Positions 23,401 through 34,530 are shown, counted from the first letter of the stretch. The stretch is DNA of 64,000 bases from Lunularia cruciata (GCA_948567375.1 OX419762.1:54169034-54233033), one strand, 5' to 3'. Program-made: numbers and translations. The notes: a model not told the origin generated them from the sequence alone.

Positions 23401-24628
23401 GTGTGGCACCCATCCTTTCAAAAAGGCAAACAAGAAGTTCTAGGTCTGTGGTTCTGATTCCCTTTCCTTTTGTTGGGGTTATTCTCCTCTTATATACGAG
23501 GTTCTTTACATTATCTTGTCCTCATGTGGGAGTTTTGATTCTCATCCATAGTTTCTTTTCTCCTTTGGTGAGGAGGGAGATGTTGTCATGCCCTTATCAG
23601 GGCTAGTTGCCTTTTTTGCTTGCCATAGGCACCTTCTTCTTTGGTGGGAGTGCGTTGCTCTTGCAACTCTTTCTCTCTTACCATGATGGCGGGAGCTACC
23701 TATAGCTTCAAAAATTTTACCTGCTCTTATCAGTCTATTTCATAAAATTGGCCATTAGCAAGATTGTTGTTACATGGGGACTCAAGGTTGGGCCCCCAAC
23801 CCATTTTACTACTTCTTGGTAACTTTTCTTGAAGATAGGCACTTGAGAAGTTGGTAATATCTCCTTGGTTGGGTTCTCCTTCATTTGGAAGCTACTTGGG
23901 GCCAGGTGTTCAAGGATTACCATCAATATGGGCCCAATAAGGAAGGGTTTTCCTCCTTACTTTCTCAGTTGGGAGGACCAACCTTCCTAAGGCTTGAGAA
24001 ACACTTTCACAGTTTAGTAAATATTATGGGAGCAAATCCAATGCCTCTCCATGTATCACACTTCTGATTAAGGCATCTATTAATGATGTGCTTAGGAAGG
24101 ATACATTCCCTTGTTCACCTATGAGACAATGGAGTTTTTCATGGCATAAAATAGTGGAAATTGTGTTAATATTGTCATAGGGAACCCGTTTTTTTTCATG
24201 GTTCCCGTTGGACTGTTGGTTGTATTGAAAAGAAAGAGCCATGGTAAGTGTTGAGGGCTGAATCTAAATTCCTTCTAAGCAAGAGGGATGTCCTCTGACT
24301 TGGTCTTGAATACCTACCAGATATTATCTTTGGTGATGGCCATGATTGTGAAGCTCCTGAGATCAATCTTCAAGTCATGAATTAAGCTCATGGGATCAAT
24401 CTTTTAGTCATGAATTATTGTTGATTCCACTTGTATTTTTTCAACTATTGCTAGAATCCTAGGGAGCTCTTCCTCCTTTGGTAGGAAGAACTTGTGAGCC
24501 ATAAAGTTCCATATCTTTTTGTGCTCCATGTTTTCCCTCATGGTGGGATCTATGTTGCTAAAATCACATAAGTACCCCAATTGTATGTACATTGGAGCTT
24601 CCACCTCTGTACTCTTTTGTGGTGCCAT
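20500..24628 (-). pseudogene. Extra ORF downstream of integrase in element C: globular N-terminus plus coiled coil
   Basis: The region lies after the integrase of minus-strand element C, in the same orientation. It is a broken reading frame of roughly 1,000 or more codons. The start may be at 24628 (MAPQKSTEVEAP...), where a globular-looking tract reads KIWNFMAHKFFLPKEEELPR. Around 22380-22640 another frame gives strong heptads (LEKEKST, EARKTLEEQITSLQ, QNQKLEQKVNQLL). Further open pieces are at 23735-23926, 22919-23104 and 21560-21805. An ORF in this place recalls the env-like ORF of Athila elements, but I see no signal peptide or membrane anchor. A captured host gene is another possibility. 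Confidence 0.4.
21325..21349 (+). other. Potential G-quadruplex run
   Basis: Four G-runs of three or more are separated by single A residues or AGGA, in an otherwise AT-rich region. The pattern meets the usual G3+N1-7 rule. No function is implied. Confidence 0.5.
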
Positions 24629-25399
24629 TGTCTCTTCTTTGCTTGTATCGTTGTAAGATTTGGTCCCACTTTGATACTACCCTTTCCTAAAAGCATTTGG
24701 TGCTAACACAAATCTCCAACTCTTCAAAAATTTGGTGGTTTATGCCTTCAAGGAAGAATGTGGGAAGGACTTCATCTACTTGAGATTGTTTTGCATTTAT
24801 GCAGAATTCCCAAGCACTAGAAATAATTGATTCTCTCCTTGTTTGGCCTAATTGGTCCAAGAGTGCTCTTGAAATCAGCCTCCTTGTGAATTCCTATTTT
24901 TTGTGCATGTAGCTCTTGACTTCTATCTCAATGATCTCCTTCCCGTTGTAGGTTCTTGATTGGGTGTTTGACTTCCTACACTCACTTTTCTTGATAATTC
25001 TAATTCCTATGTTTTTGATTGCATAGGTTGTGATAGCCTCCAACATCATGAGCTGCAATGAAAGAATGACGAGGACTTGGGTTTGTCAAAAGGTTTTGTT
25101 GAGGTGCAATCATTGTTGCACAATGTACTTCCTCATCTAGATTTAAATTTCTCATGCAATGTATCTCTCTTTGCAATTGAATGTAAAGGATTTTTCTCTA
25201 ATTGGCATTATTCTATGCTCAAAAATGAGTGTTGCATGTGTGGTACAATCTCTTCATTGAATGTAGCTTGTCATGATTTTAATGCCATCTTTTCTTAGGA
25301 TTGTCATAATTACTATATTTTGTGCGATATAGAGGGTTCTTGTAGAGGTGCTCAATTTCTGCCTATTGTCTTTGGCTTTCAGATTTTGCTTCAAGAATT

Positions 25400-26700
25400 T
25401 TAGGTCCAAGAAAAAATGCCCTGTGGTTTATAGAAACATGCAATTGATCCCACTATTTCTTTGAAAGCCCCCCTAGATCCCCGAGGAAGATCTTCTTGTG
25501 GTATATCTCTTATGCGATATGACTGGTCCTCAAATGATACAGTGAAACAATGAATTTTCCATGGTAGCTTTTCTTCTTGGCCACATAGTGGAATGTAATG
25601 GTGGTTGTAAGGTTTGCACTTTGATATGTTGGTGCAGGATTCCAAGATTTTTCCATCTAATGTTTCCAACTAAATGACCCGTTGTTGAACACTTCATGTA
25701 CTCTATAGGGACCTAACCATTTCTTGGCAAATTGATTGGGCCTACCTTGTCATTGAACTTGAGTACTAGGTCTTTCTTGTAGAGTGGGCTTCTTTTGTCT
25801 TTTTGTCAAAATAAGTTTTCCATTTTGCATGGATGGTGTTCTATGTATACAATGCTTGTAAGTGTTTTCATTTAGATCATGAAGTGCAAACATCCTTTCT
25901 TCCATGGCTGCTCCTTCTTCACATTGGGAAGTCATGTGCAAGTGACAAGTAAGAATTCTAAGAGAAGGTACATGGAAATTGATGGGCAGAATAGCCTCTT
26001 TCCTGTAGATGAGTTGGAAGGGAGTGAATCTTATAGTTAGCTTGACTGTGGGCACTAACTAGTTTTTGGTCCCAATTAGTGGGGTTTAGGCTGGCTATCT
26101 TTTTAAGGATGGTAAGAAAGATGCCATTAACACTTTCCACTTGGCCATTGGCTTGTGGTTGATAAGATGTAGACCAATTTATGTTGGATCTTGTATGCAT
26201 TGGTAAGATCTCACACTCCTTCATTGATGAACCGAGAACCATTGTTGGTGATGATAGAGAAGGGAAACCCAAACCAAATATAATGTTTTTTTGCAAAAAT
26301 TGGATAGTTATGGCAGTTGAGTTGTTGACAAAGAGTTTGGACTTTGCTCACTTAGTGATGTAGTCAATTGTGATGATAATGTAACAATGGTGAGTGCATT
26401 GATCGATAGGATTAATAGCCCTACAAAGTCAAGTCTCCATTGCTGGAATGGCTAGGCTGCCAATACTAGATGAAGGTACATGCAATATCTGGAGGTAGGT
26501 TTACCAAGGTGTTAGCATGTGTCACACAAATAGGCATAACAATTGGTGTCATGTGCTATAAATAGCCACCAATATCCTACCAAATATATTTTGTGTGAAG
26601 CAAGCACTTTTGAGAAACGCTCGACTGAGTCATCCGAGTGGTAGGCTTTGAGGACTATGGGGATTTTTTAAAAGTCAATGCAATGTTGGAGCACTTTTTC
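25400..26700 (-). pseudogene. Integrase of element C
   Basis: The catalytic core survives in pieces: STSYQPQANGQVESVNG (25958-26296) carries the catalytic Glu region in the variant GQVE. It is followed by SLNPTNWDQKL and a C-terminal KKWLGPYRVHEVFNNGS barrel-like segment (about 25680-25750). The C-terminal extension runs to 25400. There is no chromodomain, which separates C from the A/B/D/E family. Confidence 0.75.
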
Positions 26701-26989
26701 AACAACCATTTAATAAATATTTCCATGCATGATTGTGAAAGGAAGGGCTGACCCATGAAAACTCTTATGGCTATGTCAAGGTAAGTTGGATGGAATGCAA
26801 TCCGTAGAAGAATAATGTTTGATCTTGTCCATCCAAGTTGATAGGGTTGTCACTTGATCCCCTACAAAAAAGGTATAAATCCACAAGATCAATGCTAAGG
26901 GAGTTTGCAACTAGTGATCCAAGAATGCAAGAGAGGAAATCTACATTATTGTGGGACTTGCCTAAACAATATTCCATCGTAAATGAGAA

Positions 26990-27037
26990 TTCTTGTAGAA
27001 GTAACATCCATCTAGATGGATGTTACTTCTACAAGAA
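26990..27037. repeat. Perfect 48-bp palindrome without spacer
   Basis: Each half is 24 bases and the centre is TCT|AGA (27011-27016). One half belongs to the RNase H-integrase coding sequence of C (encoding MLLLQE on the minus strand); the other half is an inverted copy inserted next to it. It abuts a second hairpin at 27036-27072. Confidence 0.93.
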
Positions 27038-27072
27038 GTCTTGCCATGTAGTCATCCTACATGGCAAGACTT
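27036..27072. repeat. Perfect inverted repeat, 16-bp arms, 5-base loop
   Basis: The arms are 27036-27051 and 27057-27072 and the loop is TCATC. It overlaps the preceding palindrome by two bases. Taken together, the middle ~37 bases are the reverse complement of the two outer arms joined in swapped order. Confidence 0.93.
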
Positions 27073-27278
27073 GTTGATGAGGTATTTAAGAGCCTTAGTG
27101 ATCTACATGGAACACAAAAATATTGCCCAAGATGTAGTGTTAGAATTTTTGCACCATAAAAATTATGCCAAGACATTCTTATTCCATTGTGGAGTAATTT
27201 TGTTTTGCATAGTGAAGTTGTTGGCTTATAGTTGGGGTGTTTGTGTTTCTGCTCATCATATTGGGCTAGGATAGCACC

Positions 27279-27283
27279 CATAG
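27279..27283. repeat. Target site duplication CATAG, left of element B
   Basis: The identical CATAG is at 37845-37849. Removing B plus one copy restores the RNase H reading frame of element C. Confidence 0.92.
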
Positions 27284-27646
27284 TGTAATAATATGGAGTT
27301 TAGCAATGAAGTTAGTAGGGCTAACAAAGTAGCAAATAAGAAAAATTAGCCTAGAATATTCTAGAAGTATCTAGGAAGCTTCTTGGGAAGCTTCTTGGCT
27401 AGCTTAGCTTGCATCCCAAGTAAGTAGCTTCTAGAAGGAAGCCTCTAGAAGCTTCCAACTAGCTTAGCTTGCACTCCAAGAAAGCGGCTCAAGGAAGCTT
27501 CTTGAGAAGCTTCTCAAGGGCCTTGTATGCTCCCTATAAAAACAAGAGCCAAAGCTCATGCTAGGCATTTGGAGTTTACCCACATTCAAGTGTCCCAATG
27601 TGATATTCCATTCTCCTATTTCTCTCCTCGGTTTTGGTCTTTTACA
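27284..27646 (+). repeat. 5' LTR of element B (363 bp)
   Basis: It starts TGTAATAATATGG and ends GGTCTTTTACA. The GAAgcTTC array is present, with TATAAAAA at about 27535 in place of TATAAATA. PBS TGGTATTAGAGC follows at 27648-27659 (one mismatch to initiator tRNA-Met). Confidence 0.9.
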
Positions 27647-27917
27647 TTGGTATTAGAGCAAGAATGGGATGGATGGAATTTATGGACCACCAAATCCACT
27701 TCCACCAAACCATTGGAAATTTTGTGTCCAAGTACTACCCAAGTACCATTTCACACAATTCATCACTTTGCATTTTGGGTAAGATTTTCTACATATGATC
27801 ACCTTATCTGAAGAACCCTTGGTACTTCTGGTTGTAACTTATGGAGAACGGTGGATGTGTTGCATCTATGTGTTAGTAAATTAGATAAATTGGTGATAGT
27901 GTGATAGAGTAGTATTC

Positions 27918-28491
27918 ATGGTGGCAATGCCCAAAGTTATCCTTGCTATGCAGCAACAAAAGGAGCATCTTACTTGATTGTTGGATGAACTCAATATCAA
28001 CAACAAGAGCAAGTGGAGAGAGCACCCATTTGAGAGGGGGAAGAGCGCATCCAATTTCCAAAGCCTAAGGTATTTGAAGGCAAAACCTTCCGGGTGTATT
28101 GGAAAATTTTGTGTTTGATTGTGAATGTTACTTTGAGGCAACAAACCTTCAAGATGAAAGGAGACAAATTCTATTGGCCTCAAGCTAATTGGATAGAGTG
28201 GCAAAACTATGGTAGCAATTTCAAATGGAGTGAGCCAAGCAACAATTTGTTATGCCAATCTTAACATAGGAAGAATTCAAGAGTGCAATAATTGGGCGGT
28301 TCCAAGCTATAAATGCCACACGGGCTGCACAAGGTAGGTTGGCAGAATTGAACCAGATTGGCTCTGTAAGAAGCTCTATCACTCAATTCCAAAACACCAT
28401 TATGCAGATTCTAGATATACTAGATGGAGAAGCTCTAGATCAGTTTGTGAGAGGATTGAAGTCATGCACCAGATTGGAAGTAACTATGCAT
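27918..28491 (+). pseudogene. gag of element B, N-terminal part
   Basis: It aligns with A's gag from the ATG (MVAMPKVILAMQQ) to the segment before the zinc knuckle, with several stops. It is cut at 'ACTATGCA' by the 2.8-kb insertion that follows. Confidence 0.8.
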
Positions 28492-31256
28492 TGTTGTTGA
28501 GAAAATAACCCACGTGTGCCCTTGAGGTTTGGTGTGAAATTATTTTCTCTTCTTCTGGTTTTAAGGAATTTGGACTTTATGTCAATATGTCTTAGGAGTT
28601 GCTTTATGCAACCTTGCTGCGGGAGATCCTTGCCATATTATTGTGAAGCCGGAAAAGGTTGTGGTGCTATTAGCTCAAGGATTCTCTTAATATGGCTTGA
28701 GCCAAGAAATAATGTTGGGTTACAAGAGCTCCAGTTTTGTTTTATGTTTTATGTTATTGGAATGAAGAGTATTTTCCTTAGTGGAGGAGCAAAAATGAGT
28801 TTAGTTGAAAATGCTTTGGAAGGCCTTTGGAGGAGGATCTTTGACAGTTAGGAGTTTTCGGGAGGAAGGAGAAAAATTGCAAGAGGAGTGGGCTTCAGCC
28901 TTGAGGAGTGATAGGGTTTTTGGGGAGAAGGAGTAGGAGGATTTGGTTTCGAGAAGGAATGTGAGGGTTTTGGGAGAAAAGATAGGAGGTGAGTTGCTTT
29001 TTTGGGAAAGAATGTGACATGATTTTGGGAGGAGAGAAGGAAGTGATTTGTGTTGTTCTTGGGAAAGGATGTGTGGAGTTTCCGGAGAGAACAGGAAATG
29101 AAATTTATTGAGGAGAACGTGGACTTTGGGAGAGAGAAGAGAGAATGCTTTGAGGAAGAATGTGAGCGTTTTGGGAGAGAACAGGAAATGAAACTTGCTC
29201 AGGAGAACATGGACTTTTGGGAGGGAACAAGAAGAATGTTTTGAGGAAGAAATGTGGTTTCAAGAGAGAACAGAAAGATTTGTAAGGAAGAACTGAGGGT
29301 TTCAAGAGAGAATAGAAAAGGAAATTTTCTCAAGAGAACATGGATTTTTTGTGAGAGAACAAGAAGAAGGCTTTGAGGAAGAAATGAGGGTTTTGAAGGA
29401 GAATAGAAAAGGAAATTTGCTCAGGAGAACATGGATTTTTGGGAGAGAACATGAAGAAGGCTTTGAGGAAGAAAAGAAGGGTTCAAGAGAGCTGAGAATT
29501 GTGATAAGACTAGAGGAATTAGGGAAAATTTTGAGAGAGCTTTGGTTGGAGAGGAGGAGAAGGATTTCAAAATAGGAGTGTGCAGGCAGTGAGAGTGGAA
29601 GAGAAGGAGAACTTTGAGAGAGCAGGTTTTGGGCAGAAGAACAAGGAAACAAAAATGGGTTTGGAGAAATGCTGCAAGAGAAAGGGGATTTCAAAGGAGA
29701 GGCTTGTCTATATAGAGAATTAGGGATCTGAAAGGGAATGTGAGAGTTGGCTTGGTAGGAAGAAAGGAAGGAGTGTGCTGCAGGGAAGAGTCTTTGAGAG
29801 AGAAAATGTTGAACTGGACTGAGCTGGGAGAGTTATATCTCGAGAGAGAAAATGTTGAACTGGATTGAGTTGGGAAAGTTATGCTTTGTGAGAGAAAAGG
29901 CTGAATTGGTCTGAACTAAGAGAGTCATGCTTCAAGAGGATTGAGAGAGCAGGGCAGTGAAGGGAGAGAGTTCTCTCAAAGGACAGTGCAAAATTTCAAA
30001 GAGTGAAGGTCTGAACAGAAAGAGAGGAATTGTGGAGGAACATTCAACAGAGAAAGGATTTTTCAAAGGTTGCTTTTGCTCTGGTCTATGACAAGGACGA
30101 GTGAAAGGTAGACAGATCTTCAGAGGATAAGGTTGGAAAGTCAAAAAGGAGAAAAGCTTGGGAACAAAAGAAGGATTTTTGCAAGAGGATGTAGGGTTTG
30201 CTGAGGAGTTGACATGGAAGAAATCTTACTAAGGAATACAAGGGAGTGTGAGGGATTTTGAATGTGCCAAAGTGCTACTAAGGAGGAAAATATCAAGGGA
30301 CTTGAACTGTGACAGGAGGATGGGAAGAAGGAGAAATTCAAATAGGAATTTGTACTAGAGATTGTGACAAGATCAAGAGAGACATTAGGATTCATGAGAT
30401 GTTTGGAGAGAATGCTCTGCTGAGGAGGTGACAAGAGAGGAAGGAAGTTTTGAGAGAAATCTGCTGGCTGAGCATGGCAAGAGAGTGAGGAGAGAAATGC
30501 TAGAGGTGACAACTGTACAAATTCACAATGATAGGAGGGGAGAATCACCAAAGGGGATCTGCCGAGCAGCAATCTTGGGGCGTCATGCAGAGAATTGCAG
30601 ACATGAAGCTAAATGCTGTAAGGGATAGGAGTTAGGACCTGGATGTTTCCTGTTCTGTATATGCTTGATTAGACAATGTGCTTGATGGTATTCAGTCTGA
30701 GTTTTTGATCATCTTGAAGAATTTATGAATTTTGGAGAACTTGGTGCGGTGATGGAAGTGACATTCCTTGTGAATGAATGTGTATGTAGAAGATAAGCAA
30801 ATAGTGATAAGAAATAATGAAAAATTTGGCACTCAATCCGGTCCATGGAAGTGAGTCAGGTCTTTGGACAAAATCCCGGGGTCAAATTGGTTGCATGACT
30901 TGTAAACTAGTCCACGAATCCCACCAAGTCTGTGCTTTGGGCCAAGCCTGATTGTTATAGCAAAAACCCCACCCACCTAAGAATGACTAAGAAAAGAGTA
31001 TGGAATGACAAATTAGGAATAGTAGCCAAAGAACAAGCAGGAAAAATTAACCTAAAGCCTATGCAAGTATTCATTGACAAGGATCAGCACTCAGAATAGC
31101 AACAGACAATCTCCTAAGAGAAGCTGCGTCATAAATCCAGAGAACAAAACCAGTGCTAGACTACGGAAGAATTGCCGAGTCTATGACAAACAAGACAACC
31201 TAAGTACATGCAGCTAGGTGCCCGGTGCAATCTTGAGACCTTACAATCCCCACGAT
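28492..31256. mobile_element. 2.8-kb purine-rich insertion in element B, possibly a solo LTR
   Basis: A's homologous gag is continuous here, so about 2.77 kb has been inserted between the equivalents of 'ATGCA' and 'GAACC'. It starts TGTTGTTGAG. The right end is uncertain to within ~15 bp and no exact target duplication was found. The plus strand is very rich in GAGA/GGAA from about 28850 to 30640, with a ~90-bp tandem array inside. A TATA-like TATATAGAG lies near 29708. It has no recognisable coding domain; a long solo LTR of an unidentified family is the best guess. Confidence 0.55.
29079..29490 (+). repeat. Imperfect ~90-bp tandem array, about 4-5 units
   Basis: Units share the order 'gagagaacaggaaatgaaa', 'tcaggagaacatggact', 'gggagagaacaag', 'ctttgaggaagaa'. 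One unit is shortened. The array lies in the purine-rich insertion and one frame gives a charged repeat (e.g. FGREQEMKLAQENMDFWE). Confidence 0.75.
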
Positions 31257-31492
31257 TGCGTGAACCCAAAGACTTGGAGGAAGCTATGCAATTGGTTGAA
31301 CACTTTGCTTCCTTGGTTGCAACAACTTGGTCTTGACCTTGGCCTTTCACAAACCTACCCACACATTACACATGGGTGGAGGAGCCAATACCAATGGAGA
31401 TCAACGCCATCCAGCAAAGACCACTTGGCATAGCAAATCGTGGAAGATTGAGACAAAAGGGTGGATGTTTCTATTGTCACCAAGTTGGACAT
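31257..31492 (+). pseudogene. gag of element B, segment up to the zinc knuckle
   Basis: It resumes A-like gag sequence (LEEAMQLVEHFASLVATTWS...) and ends inside the knuckle at CFYCHQVGH. The remaining knuckle residues (YIVEC) lie beyond the solo LTR, from 33715. Confidence 0.8.
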
Positions 31493-32628
31493 TGTGACAA
31501 AATGACAAATCTCACTTTTGCGGTAATCGGGTAAGTAAAGTTCATTCCCACAGAGATACGATTCAGAAATGGTCAAATACGAAGTCAAACAGTAACTTGT
31601 AGTTCTTCTTGATTGCTTCTTTAATCTTTCAAGTAGAAACTACATTGAGAAGAGAGTAACAAGCTCACAATCTTGACAACTTGTCACAAATACACACACA
31701 TAATCACAACATAGCAAATTCTGTCCAAACAACTCTTGATTGTGATGATTTAGATTCTCCTAAAGACGACACTTCACTGCAAAGAACAATTTTGCCTCAG
31801 AATTGTGTTCCACCCCTCCATTGAAGGCACAACTTCCTTGATAAACATTGCTTCACATCAACTTTGCACTACACTCATAAATGCAGAATACTACCAACAC
31901 TACAATTTCTCTTAAATCTGTCAAGGCATTCCTTTGATTGCACTTCACTCAGGATCAAACACACAGAATGAAGATCAAGGCTGCGGAATCCAACATCCAA
32001 CAAGCACTCTAACTTGCACTTTGAAATTCTCTCAACACTCACAAACATAGACACAAAGTTGATACTCAAAATCAAGCTCAAGCGACGAGCACTGCTTCAC
32101 AGCACTTCGCTTTCTCTATCTTCAGAAATATGAATACTGAACAACATAAGACTACAAATGCTCCCCTTAAATACTGAAGCAAATGGTAGTTCTTCCTACC
32201 TATGCACCGCTTCCTAACATCTTTTCCTACCTACAGATCCAAATTGACAATCCATCTCTTCATATCTGCCTCTTTCTATCTCAAAATTGGTACTTACACC
32301 GATCCAATGTCTACCTCATCATTGGCTTCCAAACCCGATGATCTTCCTACTACTTCTCCTTCTTTGGGTATAGCTAATTCTACTAATTCCTTCACTACTT
32401 CTACTACTTCTACTACTTCTACACTAGGAACTACAATTGCACTAAGGAGTGACTTATCTAACTCTTTATCTCCTCACTCACTCTTCTCTAATGTGTTAAA
32501 TAACAAGTCTAATGACACTTGAATTCCTACTTCTGCAACATCGGGTCTAATTACAGTCAATTCCTTTGCTAATTCTACTATATCCTCATCACAAATTGTA
32601 ATTGAAAGCATGGGTACATTATCTACGC

Positions 32629-32794
32629 CTTCAATTTGTAATCCACTTTCCTCTAATCACTCATGTTACTGACCCGAAGACACTTACAATCTGATCTTGC
32701 ACTTCGGGTTTCTTCAATTTGTAATCCACTTTCCTCTAATCACTCATGTTACTGACCCGAAGACACTTACAATCTGATCTTGCACTTCGGGTTT
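32629..32794. repeat. Two identical 83-bp tandem copies
   Basis: Units 32629-32711 and 32712-32794 are identical by base-for-base reading, which is unusual for the otherwise decayed surroundings. They lie within the F-related solo LTR. Confidence 0.9.
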
Positions 32795-32878
32795 ATTCAC
32801 TGCTGCTATTGCTACTTCTCCTTCAATTCCTATTTCATCTTCAATCAAAACTGAAATTAAAGTCATGGGTATCCTAAC

Positions 32879-33320
32879 TATCTATTCTTTCTCTATCCTA
32901 CCTCTCTCTAATGCCTCTGGCAAGATTCCCAAAGTCATCTTTGTTGCACTCCGAGGTCCGACTATCTCAGATACAGTCATCTTTGTCTTGAGGCAAAGAA
33001 TCTTCTAACCCAAAGTTGTGTAAACTTGAAGTCTGAAGTCCAAAGTCTAAAGTTTGAAGTCACAACATATCCCAACTATCTATTCTTTCTCTATCCTACC
33101 TCTCTCTAATGCCTTTGGCAAGATTCCCAAAGTCATCTTTGTTGCACTCTGAGGTCCAACTATCTTAGATACAATCATCTTTGTCTTGAGGCAAAGAAGC
33201 TTCTAACCCGAAGTTGTATAAACCTGAAGTCCAAAGTCTGATGACCAAAGTCACAAGTCCAAAGTCTGAAGTCTCAAGTCCAAAGTCCAAAGTCTCAAGT
33301 CCAAAGTCCGAAGACGCCAA
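32879..33320. repeat. 198-bp direct duplication with an adjoining AGTCCAAAGTC short-period array
   Basis: The segment starting 'tatctattctttctctatcc' at 32879 recurs at 33077 with about 95% identity by eye. From 33214 to 33320 short 7-14-bp units of AGTC(T/C)(C/G)AA follow, giving a plus-frame repeat of SPKSEV type that is unlikely to be translated. Smaller traces of the same array are at 33025-33060. Confidence 0.75.
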
Positions 33321-33866
33321 CTTGAAGACACTAAACTACTTTGTACATCTACTCCCAAAACTTCAAATACTTGTAACTTCTTCTATAGACCTCCAAACTT
33401 TGCAGTTTTGGTGGCAATGGAAAGCCCCAAACGAGACGCTTCCAACGAAATATACTACGCTTGATTTGGACTTGTGAACATTGAGATATAGCCCCCACAA
33501 GAATCTCAACCTGTAACTTCCATTCCTCCTTCGGGTCTGCCCTCTTTCAATCCTGGCTGAGTCCGTCTTCATCTGACACAAAGTAGACTTCCTCGAGCTT
33601 GATCAAAATACAAATTTTCTCTCATTTCTTCTCCATTTGGTTTCAATTTTGTTTCAGCAAGGCACTTCTTCTTCAAAACTCGTCCAAAATGAAAAATGTG
33701 GGTACCACAAACATTATATTGTTGAGTGTCCATTTAAGATTGAGAGACCTCGACAAGTTGCTCAAATAGAGTTTGTGGAGCGGAATGATCAAGGAAACAA
33801 GGAATCCCAACAGGAGATTCCAAGCCACCTACTGGGAGCTTGATTAGTCCCTATGGGATTGAAGGC

Positions 33867-34194
33867 TTGACCTATGCAAGTTTGCTTCACTTGCAAGGTA
33901 TGATATCTAATCGGGGTTGTAGGATTTTGGTTGATTCTAGAAGTTTAGAGAATTGCATGTTTATGCAAGTAGCAAAGGAATTGTGTATTCCTATCAAGCC
34001 AGTAATTGGAAGTAGATTTGATGATGGCGGATGGTAGAAAGAGTTCTGCATTTCGTACCTTGCATCCTATTACCTTCAAGATTGGGAAGGAGTGTTTGGA
34101 GTGTATGAGATTTGCAATGGCACCTCTACACTATGATGTCATTCTAGGACTACCTCGGCTTGGACATCATAAGGTTCAATGTGATTGGAACTAA
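33867..34194 (+). pseudogene. Protease domain of element B
   Basis: It reads LLHLQGMISNRGCRILVDSR, then 'LHYDVILGLPRL'. The catalytic triplet is DSR rather than DSG. A frameshift near 34010 splits the domain. Confidence 0.8.
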
Positions 34195-34279
34195 TGACAA
34201 ATTCAAGTACAACACTAAGGTAGGAATTTCTGATTAGGTTGTCCAATACCTCTGAGTAAGACACCTAAGAATACTCAAC

Positions 34280-34459
34280 CCCAAGATGGGAGGTTTGTCA
34301 AGAAGGTAGCCATAGAGCAAACCTTGAAGGGAGATGAGTCCCAAGATGGGAAGTTTGCCAAGAAAGGAGCCATGGAGCAAGCTTTGAAGAAAGATGAGTC
34401 CCTAGATGGGAAGTTTGTTAGTGAAACAACTATAGAACAAGCTTTGGAGGAAGATGAGT
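34280..34459 (+). repeat. Three 60-bp protease-RT linker repeats (element B)
   Basis: Units start at 34280, 34340 and 34400 and encode SQDGKFAKKGAMEQALKKDE-like 20-mers. The phase and position equal those in A. Confidence 0.8.
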
Positions 34460-34530
34460 CTGTTTTAGCGGTGTGGATTAAGCTGATTGCACAAGGACAA
34501 TCTAAGGAGGGCTAGGAGCCTCATCAAGCA

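Larger units (their letters stand above)
25400..27278 (-). mobile_element. Gypsy element C (Athila/Tat-like), integrase-side part
   Basis: The minus strand holds part of RNase H, the RNase H-integrase spacer and integrase. The element is interrupted by B. Its RNase H frame (GAILAQYDEQKHKHP..., beginning at 27281) joins the segment at 37850-38000 when B and one CATAG are removed. No LTR could be assigned. The extra ORF lies downstream (20500-24628). Confidence 0.8.
26771..27278 (-). pseudogene. C-terminal RNase H and spacer of element C
   Basis: It reads GAILAQYDEQ, then a decayed 'ALKYLINK', then WMLLLQEFSFTMEYCLGKSHNNVDFLS, which matches the familiar gypsy block '(R)WxxxLQEFDFxIxxxxGxxNxVADxLSR'. 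Two adjacent perfect inverted repeats (26990-27072) interrupt it between 'INK' and 'WMLLLQ'. Confidence 0.75.
31493..33709 (-). mobile_element. Solo LTR of a family related to element F (2,217 bp)
   Basis: Read on the minus strand it begins TGTGGTACCCACA and ends TGTCACA, as do the F LTRs, and its last ~550 bp align well with F. Target duplications are GACAT (31488-31492) and AACAT (33710-33714), one mismatch. The middle is diverged and holds two tandem duplications not seen in F. The frame at about 32300-32640 (minus) resembles the C-terminal part of F's LTR ORF2 (DVAEVGIQVSLDLLFNTLEKS; GDKELD; EVDIGS). Confidence 0.85.

Noticed and set aside
24404-24628. Calling the extra ORF of C an envelope gene
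   Set aside because: Position alone suggests it; no signal peptide, transmembrane segment or cleavage site was seen, so only 'extra ORF' is supported.
29302-30572. Minus-strand Ser/Pro/Leu-rich ORFs of 130 and 143 codons in the purine-rich insertion
   Set aside because: They arise from translating the pyrimidine-rich strand of a GAGA-type tract; low complexity and no start context or domain.
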